This document shows, piece after piece, positions 1 to 7,453 of a DNA stretch of 64,000 nt; the stretch's first letter is position 1, and each line of letters starts with the position of its first letter. Below the pieces are notes generated by a model. That model saw only the letters and a list, made by a program, of their open reading frames with translations. It was not told where the DNA came from and ran no database searches. Source of the stretch: Paractinoplanes bogorensis. GTDB lineage: Bacteria; Actinomycetota; Actinomycetes; Mycobacteriales; Micromonosporaceae. Made by a program: the position numbers and the translations under genes. The stretch covers positions 389,146 through 453,145 of the forward strand of contig NZ_JAHKKG010000010.1 of assembly GCF_018829635.1 (NCBI RefSeq), given 5' to 3'.

Positions 1-1218
1 AAGGACCTCGGCTTCAACATGGTCCGCAAGCACATCAAGGTCGAACCGGCCCGCTGGTACTACTGGGCCGACCGCCTCGGACTGCTGGTCTGGCAGGACA
101 TCCCGTCGATGACGGCCGACGGCAACATCAACGCCAACGCCGCCCAGCAGGCCCAGTGGGAGACCGAGGCGCGCGAGATCATCGACGAGCACCGCTTCTC
201 CCCCGCCGTCGTGCTCTACACCCCGTACAACGAGGGCTGGGGCGAGACCAGCCTGGCCACCACGACCCGGGTCGGCAACGAGCTCAAGGCGTACGACCCG
301 ACCCGTTACATGAACGTGCACAGCGGCTACAACTGCTGCCAGTCCCTCGGCGACCCCGGCAACGGTGACCTGCTCGACCACCACCACTACACGGGTCCCG
401 AGGCGCCCCGGGCCACCTCGACCCGCTGGTCGGCGCTGGGCGAATTCGGCGGCACCAGCCTGCAGACGCCCGGCAACCAGTACAGCCCGAACGGTCAGTT
501 CGGCGCGTACGAGCAGGTCAGCTCGCAGACGGCGCTGACCGACCGCTACGTCCAGCTGGCCAACTCGGCCGCCCAGCTGATCCGCAACGGCACCCTGAGC
601 GCCACGGTCTACACCGAGATCACCGATCTGGAGGGCGAGGTCAACGGCTTCTTCACGTACGACCGGCGCGTCACCAAGATGGACCTGAACCGGGTGCGGG
701 CGGCCCACCAGGGCATGCTGGCCGCGGCCGGTCAGGCGCCGCTCCCCCGCGTGACCCTGCCGGTGAACGGCCGCATCTCGCTGCAGGCCCAGAACGTGAC
801 GAGCCGCTACATGCGTCACCAGAATTCCCTCGTACGCACGGATCCCGTCACCGGCTCCAGCGATGCCCTCACAAAGAACGACGCCACCTTCTGGGTACGC
901 CCCGGCCTGGCCGACTCGTCGTGCTACTCGCTCGAGGCGGTCAACGTGCCCGGAAACTACCTGCGGCACAGCGATTCCCGCATCCGCATCGGTTCCGGCT
1001 CCGACGCCCTGTTCCGCGCCGACGCCACGTGGTGCGCCCGGCAGGGCCAGACCGGCTCCGGCGTATCCCTGGAGTCGTACAACTACGCCGGCTCCTACAT
1101 GCGGCACTACAACGCGGAGGTCTGGCGTTCCCAGGGTTCCGGCGGCCCAGCCTGGAACACGCCAAGCCTGTTCCCGAACGACAGCGTCTGGAACGTCGTA
1201 GCCCCCTGGGCCCCGTGA
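1..1218 (+). CDS. GH2-type glycoside hydrolase with C-terminal AbfB domain (5' end missing)
   Basis: The reading frame is open from the first base, so only the C-terminal 405 residues are present. The first half is the end of a family-2 glycoside hydrolase TIM barrel. NEGWGE at in-window residues 77-82 would carry the acid/base glutamate (E78), and GEFGG around E148 the nucleophile. From about residue 258 an AbfB-type beta-trefoil arabinose-binding domain follows, with recurring SRYMRH, GNYLRH and GSYMRH motifs. The protein is probably secreted and acts on plant cell-wall side chains (beta-galactoside or related); the bond specificity cannot be read from this part. It is followed by a hairpin and a convergent regulator gene. 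The signal peptide, if any, lies outside the window. Confidence 0.85.
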   Translation, partial: KDLGFNMVRKHIKVEPARWYYWADRLGLLVWQDIPSMTADGNINANAAQQAQWETEAREIIDEHRFSPAVVLYTPYNEGWGETSLATTTRVGNELKAYDPTRYMNVHSGYNCCQSLGDPGNGDLLDHHHYTGPEAPRATSTRWSALGEFGGTSLQTPGNQYSPNGQFGAYEQVSSQTALTDRYVQLANSAAQLIRNGTLSATVYTEITDLEGEVNGFFTYDRRVTKMDLNRVRAAHQGMLAAAGQAPLPRVTLPVNGRISLQAQNVTSRYMRHQNSLVRTDPVTGSSDALTKNDATFWVRPGLADSSCYSLEAVNVPGNYLRHSDSRIRIGSGSDALFRADATWCARQGQTGSGVSLESYNYAGSYMRHYNAEVWRSQGSGGPAWNTPSLFPNDSVWNVVAPWAP

Positions 1219-1223
1219 CCACC

Positions 1224-1257
1224 ACCCGCCGGGCGCGCGCCAACGCGTCCGGCGGGT
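1224..1257. terminator. Hairpin between convergent genes
   Basis: Nine-base arms ACCCGCCGG (1224-1232) and CCGGCGGGT (1249-1257) form a perfect stem, with further CGCG pairing possible in the 16-nt loop. It lies just after the hydrolase stop and before the 3' end of the convergent regulator, so it could end both transcripts. No U-tract is visible. Confidence 0.4.
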
Positions 1258-1327
1258 CCCCGCCCACGCCGCGCGCCCGGTCAACGCGTCCGCCACGCCC
1301 ACTCACCGCTGACCCGCGCCACGCCGC

Positions 1328-2185
1328 TCACCACCCACCACCACCCCGCCGCGTTCGCTCACCGCTGACCATTTCCGTCGCAGCGAGTGTGCCCAGCAGA
1401 GTCAGGGCCTGCGCGTCGGCCGTGCCGGGCTCGGGCTGATAGACGACCAGCAGCTGACCCTCGGCACCCCGTACGTCGAAGGACTGCGACACCAACGCCA
1501 TCGGCCCCACGTCGGGGTGGACGATCCGCGTCGGGTCCTGGCTCTTGCCGTAGACGGTCTGCGCCGACCACAACGCGGCGAAGCTCTCGCTCTGCTCGAT
1601 CAGCGTGCCCACCACCTCGCGCAGCCGCGGATAGGCCGGGTCGAGACCCTCGGCGTGGCGCAGCCCGGCCACGATCGACTCGGCGAACCGATCCCACTCC
1701 GGGAAGAAACGCCGCGCCGCCGGGTCGAGGAACGTCATGCGGGCCAGGTTGTCCACCGCCCGGAACGGTGCGAACAGCGCCCCGGCCAGAGCGTTGAGCG
1801 CCATGAAGTCTTTGGCCGGATTGAGCACGAAGGCGGGCACGGTGCCGTAGCCGTCGAGCAGGTGACGCAGCGGCGCACTGATCGTCTCGCGCGGCGCCGG
1901 GCGCGTCGACGGCGTGGCCCCGGCCAGCCGGTAAAGATGCTCGCGGGCCGGATCGTCGAGGCGCAGGGCGACGCTGATCGCCTCGAGCACCTGCGCCGAC
2001 GGGCTGCGCTCGCGCCCCTGCTCCAGCCGGGCGTAATAGTCGCTGTTCATACCGGCCAGCACCGCCACCTCCTCGCGCCGCAGTCCTTTCACCCGCCTTT
2101 TCCCGTACGAGGGCAGGCCTACCTCGCCGGGACTCAGCCGAGAGCGCCGAGCGCGGAGGAATTCGCCGAGACTGTTGCCGATCAC
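1328..2185 (-). CDS. MmyB-type helix-turn-helix (XRE) transcriptional regulator
   Basis: This 285-residue protein has an N-terminal XRE-like helix-turn-helix (VKGLRREEVAVLAGMNSDYYARLEQGRE), the classic actinobacterial MmyB-family start. A C-terminal MmyB ligand-binding PAS-like domain follows (FVLNPAKDFMALNALAGALF, FFPEWDRFAESIVAGLR). I chose the GTG at 2185 because family members begin near NSLGEFLRARRSRLSP. An ATG at 2227 would add 14 residues but would put the start codon inside the palindrome at 2222-2236. It is divergent to an SDR gene, the common arrangement in which such regulators control the neighbouring oxidoreductase. The ligand is unknown. Confidence 0.88.
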   Translation of the reverse strand: MIGNSLGEFLRARRSRLSPGEVGLPSYGKRRVKGLRREEVAVLAGMNSDYYARLEQGRERSPSAQVLEAISVALRLDDPAREHLYRLAGATPSTRPAPRETISAPLRHLLDGYGTVPAFVLNPAKDFMALNALAGALFAPFRAVDNLARMTFLDPAARRFFPEWDRFAESIVAGLRHAEGLDPAYPRLREVVGTLIEQSESFAALWSAQTVYGKSQDPTRIVHPDVGPMALVSQSFDVRGAEGQLLVVYQPEPGTADAQALTLLGTLAATEMVSGERTRRGGGGW

Positions 2186-2221
2186 GCTGCCCAGGCTAGG
2201 CCGCCACCGCGGAAACAGCCT

Positions 2222-2236
2222 GGGCATGACATGCCC
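2222..2236. promoter_or_regulatory. Palindrome between regulator and SDR gene, candidate operator
   Basis: GGGCATG-A-CATGCCC is a perfect inverted repeat with 7-base arms in the 86-bp divergent gap. It lies 36 bp before the SDR start and 37 bp before the chosen regulator start. This is the expected place for autoregulation by the MmyB-type protein, but binding is inferred. Confidence 0.45.
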
Positions 2237-2271
2237 TGGTTGCCGGCGAACGAGCGCCCCAGGATGGCCCC

Positions 2272-3093
2272 ATGAACCTTCTCATCACGGGAGTCAGCAC
2301 CGGCCTCGGCCGTGCCTTCGCCGTCGCCGCGATCGAGGCGGGCCACACGGTCGTGGGCACGGTTCGCAAAGATGCCGACGCTTTCGCCGCCCTCCACCCC
2401 GAGCGGGCCCACGCCCGCATCCTCGACGTCACCGACGACCGGGCCGTCTTCGCCACGGTGGCCGAGATCGAGCGGACCGTCGGGCCGATCGACGCGCTGA
2501 TCGCCAACGCCGGCTACGGCCTCGAGGGCACGTTCGAAGAGACTCCGCTCGCTGCGATGCGCGCCCAGTTCGACGTCAACGTATTCGGCGCGGTCGCCAC
2601 CATCCAGGCCGTCCTGCCCGCCATGCGCGCCCGCCGTCGCGGTCACATCCTCGCCGTCACCTCGATGGGCGGGCTGGCCGGTTTTCCCGGAGTCTCGGCC
2701 TACTGCGGCAGCAAGTTCGCGCTCGAGGGCATCCTCGAGTCGCTGGCCCAAGAGGTCGCCGCCTTCGGCATCCACGTCACCGCGGTAGCTCCGGGTTCGT
2801 TCCGCACCGACTGGGCCGGGCGCTCGATGGAGCGGGCCCCGCGCACCATCTCCGACTACGACGACCTGTTCGACCCCATCCGCACGGCTCGCCGAGAGGC
2901 CAGCGGCCGCCAACTCGGCGATCCCGCGCGGGCGGCCGCCGCCGTGCTGCGCGTGCTCGACCTGCCGCAGCCGCCCCGGCACCTGCTGCTCGGCTCGGAC
3001 GCCCTGCGAATCGTCCGAGGCGGCCGCGAAGCCACCGAACGAGACATCGACACATGGGAAGAGCTGTCCCACTCCACCGACACGCGTCAGTGA
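2272..3093 (+). CDS. Short-chain dehydrogenase/reductase
   Basis: This 273-residue classical SDR has the Rossmann motif TGVSTGLG at residues 6-13, the NAG strand motif (IANAGYG) and the catalytic Tyr144-x3-Lys148 (SAYCGSKFALEG). Length and motifs match the family of NAD(P)H-dependent oxidoreductases found beside MmyB regulators in actinomycetes. The substrate is unknown; such enzymes often act on small electrophilic carbonyl compounds. It starts at an ATG preceded by AGGA and is divergent from the regulator gene, with a palindrome between them. Confidence 0.9.
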   Translation: MNLLITGVSTGLGRAFAVAAIEAGHTVVGTVRKDADAFAALHPERAHARILDVTDDRAVFATVAEIERTVGPIDALIANAGYGLEGTFEETPLAAMRAQFDVNVFGAVATIQAVLPAMRARRRGHILAVTSMGGLAGFPGVSAYCGSKFALEGILESLAQEVAAFGIHVTAVAPGSFRTDWAGRSMERAPRTISDYDDLFDPIRTARREASGRQLGDPARAAAAVLRVLDLPQPPRHLLLGSDALRIVRGGREATERDIDTWEELSHSTDTRQ

Positions 3094-3196
3094 CCCATAC
3101 TCACGTCAGCGTCCATGGCCGAACCACGTCCAAAGCCCGCACCCACACCAGCAAACCGCGTCCGAGACCGAGCCCCGACGGTGACTCGCGCTCGTG

Positions 3197-3931
3197 TCAG
3201 CGGGTGCAGGTCGGCGTGATGGCGCCGAGCGGGGCGCTGGTGTCGACGAGCAGGCCGAACGTGGTCGTGGCGCCGGGTGCCAGCGTCCCGTTCCACGAGG
3301 CGTTGGCGACCGTGACGCCGTCGGCACCGTTGGTGGTTACGCCGTTCCACAGTGATGTGATGCGCTCGTCGCCGGACCAGCGCCACGAGACCCGCCAGGT
3401 GCTGAGCGTGTCGGGGCCGATGTTGCGGACGGCGACGGTCGCCACGGCGCCGCCGGTCCATGCGCTGCTGACCGTCAGGGTGGCGGTGCAGGCGAGTGCC
3501 GTGGTGCGGGCGGAACCGACCACGTACGGGTCGCGCTTGCCGTCGGCGGTGAACCGGAACCAGTACTGGGTGTCCGGCGCCAGGTCGCCGATCGTGACCT
3601 GGCCGCTGCGCTCGGGGCCGGACACCGCCTCGGCCACCGGGTCGGTCCACTGGCGGGCGTTGTCGGCGCCGGCGAACAGGGTCACGGTGATCGGCGGGTT
3701 GTAACCGCAGGGCGGGCTCAGGAACAGGTAGTAGCTGATGGTCACGCTGTCCGTCGTCGCCCCGGAGGCCACCCCGCTGATCGGCAGCACCGGCGGGCAG
3801 GTCAACGGTGGCGTAGGTGCGGGCGTGACGGCCGGTGCGGGGGCAGCCGCCGCCGTTCCGCCGCTACCGCCGAAGATGACGGCGGCCAAGACCATGAGTG
3901 TTCCGCCGAGCACGGCGCTGAACCGGTGCAC
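3197..3931 (-). CDS. Secreted fibronectin-III-like/CBM2 carbohydrate-binding protein
   Basis: The 244-residue product starts at GTG 3931, which has GGGAGG four bases upstream; an ATG at 3964 lacks such a site. A signal peptide (FSAVLGGTLMVLAAVIFGG) is followed by an Ala/Pro-rich linker. Next comes a Fn3-like beta-sandwich (residues ~45-140, ending in DTQYWFRFTADG). Then comes a CBM2-type domain from ~150: CTATLTVSSAWTGG, WRVSWRWSGDERI, LWNGV, NASWNGTLAPGATTTFGL and a terminal TCTR, so the Cys pair and surface Trp residues are present. There is no catalytic domain, so it probably binds cellulose or chitin outside the cell. It is divergent to the pectate lyase. Confidence 0.85.
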   Translation of the reverse strand: MHRFSAVLGGTLMVLAAVIFGGSGGTAAAAPAPAVTPAPTPPLTCPPVLPISGVASGATTDSVTISYYLFLSPPCGYNPPITVTLFAGADNARQWTDPVAEAVSGPERSGQVTIGDLAPDTQYWFRFTADGKRDPYVVGSARTTALACTATLTVSSAWTGGAVATVAVRNIGPDTLSTWRVSWRWSGDERITSLWNGVTTNGADGVTVANASWNGTLAPGATTTFGLLVDTSAPLGAITPTCTR

Positions 3932-4025
3932 GTTGCCTCCCCTGTACGACCAACGGAACCTCACTTATATCGACTGTTGCCGATCAATCAAATGCCGTCC
4001 CAGTCGATGCAAATCCTGCAACTCC

Positions 4026-4054
4026 TTGTCTTGATATCGACGGGTGCCTATCGT
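4026..4054 (+). promoter_or_regulatory. Candidate promoter of the pectate lyase gene
   Basis: TTGTCT at 4026-4031 and TATCGT at 4049-4054 are separated by 17 bases, a good match to a housekeeping sigma promoter. It lies about 75 bp before the pectate lyase ATG. Confidence 0.45.
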
Positions 4055-4059
4055 CCGCA

Positions 4060-4073
4060 GGTAAGCGCTTTCC
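4060..4073. promoter_or_regulatory. LacI/GalR-type operator candidate at the pectate lyase start site
   Basis: GGTAAGCGCTTTCC is a 14-bp palindrome with one mismatched pair, centred on CG, and has the AA-N-CG-N-TT core typical of LacI/GalR-family operators. It covers the expected transcription start downstream of the -10 box at 4049. This fits carbon-source repression of a polysaccharide lyase. No LacI-type regulator is encoded in the window. Confidence 0.45.
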
Positions 4074-4127
4074 TGTCGTGGGGGTGGGCAGCGCGACACA
4101 CTCCCTCCGAGGAAAGCGAGACAAGGG

Positions 4128-5330
4128 ATGAAACGCTCAATCGCCCTACGGTGGTCGGCTGCCGCGGCCACCGCGGTCACGGCCGCCGCGATCATGATGA
4201 CGCTGCCGGCCGCCCAGGCCCTCGCGGCCGACAACCTGAGCCTGAACGGCGGTGCCGACGGCTCCAGCAAGGCCAGTGGCACCAGCTACGGCAACGTCAA
4301 GGACGGCAACACCGGCACCTACTGGGCGCCGGCGAGCTCGACCGGCTACGTCTCGGTCAAGTGGAGCAGCGCCACCACCGTCTCGTCGGCCGTCATCCGG
4401 CAGGCCTCGGGCGGCGGCACGATCAGCGCCTGGCGTCTGCTCAACGCCGACAGCGGCGCCGTGCTGACCAGCGGCAGCGGTAGCCCGAGCACGATCTCGT
4501 TCGCCTCGACCTCGCTCAAGAAGCTCACCTTCGACATCACCAGCGCGTCCGGCGCCCCGCGCATCAGCGAGTTCGAGACGTACGGCAGCGGCGGCTCGAC
4601 CCCGACCACCGGCCCGACGACACCGGCCCCGACCGGAGGAACCGGCGGCAGCACCCCGACCGGGGCCTGGCCGTCCTCGGCCGGATCGGTCAGCATCTCG
4701 GGCACGGTCAACGTCTCGGGCACCTTCGACGGTGGCATGAAGACGTACTGCTGCATCGGGGACGGTTCACAGAGCGAGTCCCAGGACCCAATGTTCAAGA
4801 TCGCGAACGGCGGCACCCTGCAGAACGTCATCCTCGGCTCGCCGGCCGGCGACGGCGTGCACTGCGAGGGCACCTGCACCATCCGCAACGTGTGGTGGAA
4901 CGACATCGGCGAGGACGCCGCCACCTTCAAGGGCACCGGCGGCGGCACCAGCTACGTGATCGGCGGCGGCGCCCGCTCCGGCAGCGACAAGACGTTCCAG
5001 CACAACGGCAACGGCACCGTCAGCATCTCGGGCTTCTATCTGAGCGGCGCGGGCAAGCTCTACCGCGGCTGCGGCAACTGCACCAACTCGTACACCCGCC
5101 ACGTGAAGATCGACAACGTGCTGCTGAACGACATCGACATGGTCGCCGGCATCAACTCCAACTGGGGTGACACGGCCACCATCACCCGGGTCACCCTCAG
5201 CAACAGCTCGAGCGCTGTCGTCTGCGGCAAGTACCAGGGCGTCGCCAAGGGCAGCGAGCCCAAGTACCTGGGCGCGGGCTGGAACGACGCCAACTGCAAG
5301 GTAAGCCAGAGCGACATCACCTACCGCTAG
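4128..5330 (+). CDS. Secreted pectate lyase (PL3 family) with N-terminal F5/8-type module
   Basis: This 400-residue protein has a signal peptide (residues 1-34, ending AAQALAAD). A discoidin/F5-8-like carbohydrate-binding module spans ~35-155, followed by a Thr/Pro/Gly linker and a PL3 pectate lyase domain (~190-400). Family features are the short beta-helix coils, DGVHCEGTCTIRNVWWNDIGEDAAT with its disulphide Cys and acidic Ca-binding residues, and FQHNGNGTVSISGF. It would cleave polygalacturonate by Ca-dependent beta-elimination outside the cell. It is monocistronic, with its own promoter/LacI-type operator upstream and a strong hairpin after the stop. The module type is inferred from fold-like motifs and is less certain than the lyase call. 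Confidence 0.92.
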   Translation: MKRSIALRWSAAAATAVTAAAIMMTLPAAQALAADNLSLNGGADGSSKASGTSYGNVKDGNTGTYWAPASSTGYVSVKWSSATTVSSAVIRQASGGGTISAWRLLNADSGAVLTSGSGSPSTISFASTSLKKLTFDITSASGAPRISEFETYGSGGSTPTTGPTTPAPTGGTGGSTPTGAWPSSAGSVSISGTVNVSGTFDGGMKTYCCIGDGSQSESQDPMFKIANGGTLQNVILGSPAGDGVHCEGTCTIRNVWWNDIGEDAATFKGTGGGTSYVIGGGARSGSDKTFQHNGNGTVSISGFYLSGAGKLYRGCGNCTNSYTRHVKIDNVLLNDIDMVAGINSNWGDTATITRVTLSNSSSAVVCGKYQGVAKGSEPKYLGAGWNDANCKVSQSDITYR

Positions 5331-5342
5331 TCCGCCGGTCGA

Positions 5343-5367
5343 GGGAGGGGCGACTCACGCCCCTCCC
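5343..5367. terminator. Strong rho-independent-like hairpin after the pectate lyase gene
   Basis: Ten-base perfect arms GGGAGGGGCG (5343-5352) and CGCCCCTCCC (5358-5367) flank a 5-nt ACTCA loop, 13 bp after the stop codon. It lies between convergent genes, so it may work in both directions. A poly-U tail is absent, as is usual in high-GC actinomycetes. Confidence 0.7.
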
Positions 5368-5404
5368 GCGACCGCGAGCGCGCTGATGATCGCGCTGGGC
5401 GCGG

Positions 5405-5887
5405 CTAAACGAGGCGCGGCTGGATCAGCTGACGGGTGCGCTGCATCCGGAGGCCGGCATTGGCCAGCGCCAGCAGGGCCATCACCACCGCCAGCGCCGC
5501 GAACGTCCAGCCCGGCCATTCGTAGAAATCGACGAGTTCGCCGGTCTCCTTGGCCGCGATCAGCAGACCGCCCAGGCCGACCAGCCACCATCCGGCGGCC
5601 TTGTTCATGAAGGCGAGCATCTGCCGGGTCTGCTCCGGGGTCAGATGCGACAGCAGCAACTCGCGCTGGGCCGCCTCCCGCCGCCGGTGCTTGAGATAGA
5701 GCACCGGCGGGAACAGCCACCACCAGGCCGAGACCGGCGCGACCGTGTCCCGCAGGCCGGCCGACACGCGCTCGATCCCGGCCCGCATCAGCTCCTGCTC
5801 GCCCAGCTCGAGCGCGGCCTGATAGACCGGACCGGCGACCAGCAGCCAGGCACCGAAGAAGCCACACCAGACGATGAATGCGTCCAC
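5405..5887 (-). CDS. Hypothetical membrane protein
   Basis: This 160-residue protein of unknown function starts at GTG 5887, 11 bases after the stop of the GPP34 gene. It has an N-terminal hydrophobic segment (FIVWCGFFGAWLLVAGPVY) and a charged middle (LKHRRREAAQRELLLSHLTPEQTRQM). Two further hydrophobic segments near the C-terminus (GWWLVGLGGLLIAA and FAALAVVMALLALANAG) could form a hairpin. It is probably co-transcribed with the upstream GPP34 gene, which suggests a membrane-associated role. No catalytic motif was recognised. Confidence 0.7.
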   Translation of the reverse strand: MDAFIVWCGFFGAWLLVAGPVYQAALELGEQELMRAGIERVSAGLRDTVAPVSAWWWLFPPVLYLKHRRREAAQRELLLSHLTPEQTRQMLAFMNKAAGWWLVGLGGLLIAAKETGELVDFYEWPGWTFAALAVVMALLALANAGLRMQRTRQLIQPRLV

Positions 5888-5898
5888 GGCCCGAGAGC

Positions 5899-6540
5899 CT
5901 ACTGCGGGGGTATCGCCACGACGGTGGCCGTGATCGTGCGGGTCACCGCCTCGGCGACGGCCGCGGCACTCCAGTTGCCCTGCTTCAGCTCCTCGGCCCG
6001 GGTGACGACGGCCGACGTCCACGGGATCTCCGGGTCGAACTGGGGCAGCGTGCCACTTGCGTACAGCAGCGCGGCCAGCGCGGCGATCCGTGGCGCCGGC
6101 TCGGCTCCGTCGACCAGGACACCCCGTACGGCACCCAGCAGCCCGGCCCGCCGCCCGGTGCCGCCGTCACTCAGGCTGGTCGTGGTGAACACACCGAGCG
6201 CCTTGCGGGACGTCCGCCGGATGTGGCCGTTCTCGACGAGCCGGTCGAGCAGCGGACCGCGCAAGGGCGGCCCGACCGCGGCCAGCACGGTCTGCACCCC
6301 ACGCGGTTTCCCGGCGACGTAGTCCCACGCCGAACGCAGGATGTCGTCCGCCGGCGGCCGGCCCTCGACCGCCGCCACCTTGGCCGAGCCGGAAGGTGTG
6401 CGCACCTGTTCGTTCAATGCGAGGTCGGCCAGGACCGCGCCGCCGAGCACGTAGAAGAGCGTGTTCTCGCCGGCGATGGTGCCCGAGTCCGGCTGGAACA
6501 GCAGGAGCAGCAGGTCCTCGGCGAGCGTCGGTTCAGTCAT
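5899..6540 (-). CDS. GPP34 (GOLPH3/Vps74-like) family protein
   Basis: The 213-residue protein matches the bacterial GPP34 family: an early TLAEDLLLLLFQPDSG motif, LFYVLGGAVLADLALN, the RPVG/GxLLDRLVENGHI-like region (RGPLLDRLVENGHIRR) and RIAALAALLYASG. The eukaryotic relatives bind phosphatidylinositol-4-phosphate on Golgi membranes. The role of the abundant actinobacterial copies is unknown, though a membrane-lipid-linked function is plausible. The ATG at 6540 was chosen because AGGAG lies 5 bases upstream, rather than the GTG-like upstream extension to 6567. It is divergent to a MerR regulator with an 18-bp palindrome between them. Confidence 0.82.
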   Translation of the reverse strand: MTEPTLAEDLLLLLFQPDSGTIAGENTLFYVLGGAVLADLALNEQVRTPSGSAKVAAVEGRPPADDILRSAWDYVAGKPRGVQTVLAAVGPPLRGPLLDRLVENGHIRRTSRKALGVFTTTSLSDGGTGRRAGLLGAVRGVLVDGAEPAPRIAALAALLYASGTLPQFDPEIPWTSAVVTRAEELKQGNWSAAAVAEAVTRTITATVVAIPPQ

Positions 6541-6558
6541 GGGCACTCCTCGGTATCG

Positions 6559-6576
6559 AGCACGCACGTGCGTGCT
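6559..6576. promoter_or_regulatory. 18-bp perfect palindrome between GPP34 and MerR genes
   Basis: AGCACGCACGTGCGTGCT reads the same on both strands and sits 18 bp before the GPP34 start and 50 bp before the MerR start. It is followed by an AT-rich TAATTTAG that could serve as a -10 region for the MerR gene. MerR proteins typically bind such a dyad inside the promoter spacer. Binding by the adjacent regulator is inferred. Confidence 0.5.
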
Positions 6577-6626
6577 AATTTAGTTCTGTACCGGGCGGGA
6601 CCGAACTTCGAGCGGTGGGATGGCGC

Positions 6627-7364
6627 GTGGCCTGGAGCACTCGCGAACTCGCGGAACTCACCGGCACCACGGTGAATACGATCCGCCACTATCACCGGCT
6701 GGGCCTGCTGCCCGAGCCCGAGCGGCGGTACAACGGCTACAAGCTCTACGGCGTTCCCGACCTGGTCCGCCTGCTGCGCATCCGCCGGCTGGCCGAGCTG
6801 GGGGTGCCGCTGGCCGAGATCGCCGCGGCCGGCCCCGAGGGCACCCTTCCGCCCGAGGCGCTGCGCCGGGTCGACACCGAACTGGCGGCCGACATCGCCC
6901 GTCTGGCCCAGGCCCGCGAAGACATCGCCGCCATTCTGCGCGACGACGCCCCGGCCGACATCCCGCCCGGTTTCGAGGCGGTCGCCGCGCGCCTGTCGCC
7001 GGCCGACCGGTCGCTGATCAGCATCTACCGGCACCTCTACGACGACCAGGCGATGGCCGACGTGCGGCGGATGGTCGAGGAGGACACCAACCCGGTCAGC
7101 GACGATTTCGACGCGCTGCCCGCCGACGCCGACGAGGCGACCCGCCACAACCTGGCCGAGAAACTGGCGCCGGTGATCGCGCAGCACCTGATCGACTACC
7201 CGTGGCTGCGGGCGCCGGGCCCGCGTCTGTCCAAGAGCGAGTCGGTCGTACGGCAGACGTTTCTCGACGCCATCGGCGACCTCTACAACCCGGCCCAGCG
7301 TGACGTGCTCGCCCAGGCCAGCATCCTGGCCCACGAGCAGGTCGCGCGCGATCACGACGCCTGA
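6627..7364 (+). CDS. MerR-family transcriptional regulator
   Basis: This 245-residue protein starts with a MerR winged helix: STRELAELTGTTVNTIRHYHRLGLLPEPERRYNGYKLYGVPDLVRLLRIRRLAELGVPLAEI. A coiled-coil stretch (LRRVDTELAADIARLAQAREDIAAI) and a ~150-residue C-terminal effector part follow. The effector part has no CxxC-type metal site that I can see, so a small organic or protein ligand is more likely than a metal. GTG 6627 is preferred over GTG 6615 because GGTGGGA lies six bases upstream and family members begin next to WSTREL. It probably controls itself and the divergent GPP34 gene. Confidence 0.85.
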   Translation: MAWSTRELAELTGTTVNTIRHYHRLGLLPEPERRYNGYKLYGVPDLVRLLRIRRLAELGVPLAEIAAAGPEGTLPPEALRRVDTELAADIARLAQAREDIAAILRDDAPADIPPGFEAVAARLSPADRSLISIYRHLYDDQAMADVRRMVEEDTNPVSDDFDALPADADEATRHNLAEKLAPVIAQHLIDYPWLRAPGPRLSKSESVVRQTFLDAIGDLYNPAQRDVLAQASILAHEQVARDHDA

Positions 7365-7453
7365 ACGGCGACGAAAGACGAACTGGGCACGATTCGGGAC
7401 TCCTTCCGCCGCTTCGGTTCCCTCTGATCCGACACCGTGTTCCGGGCACAGGG

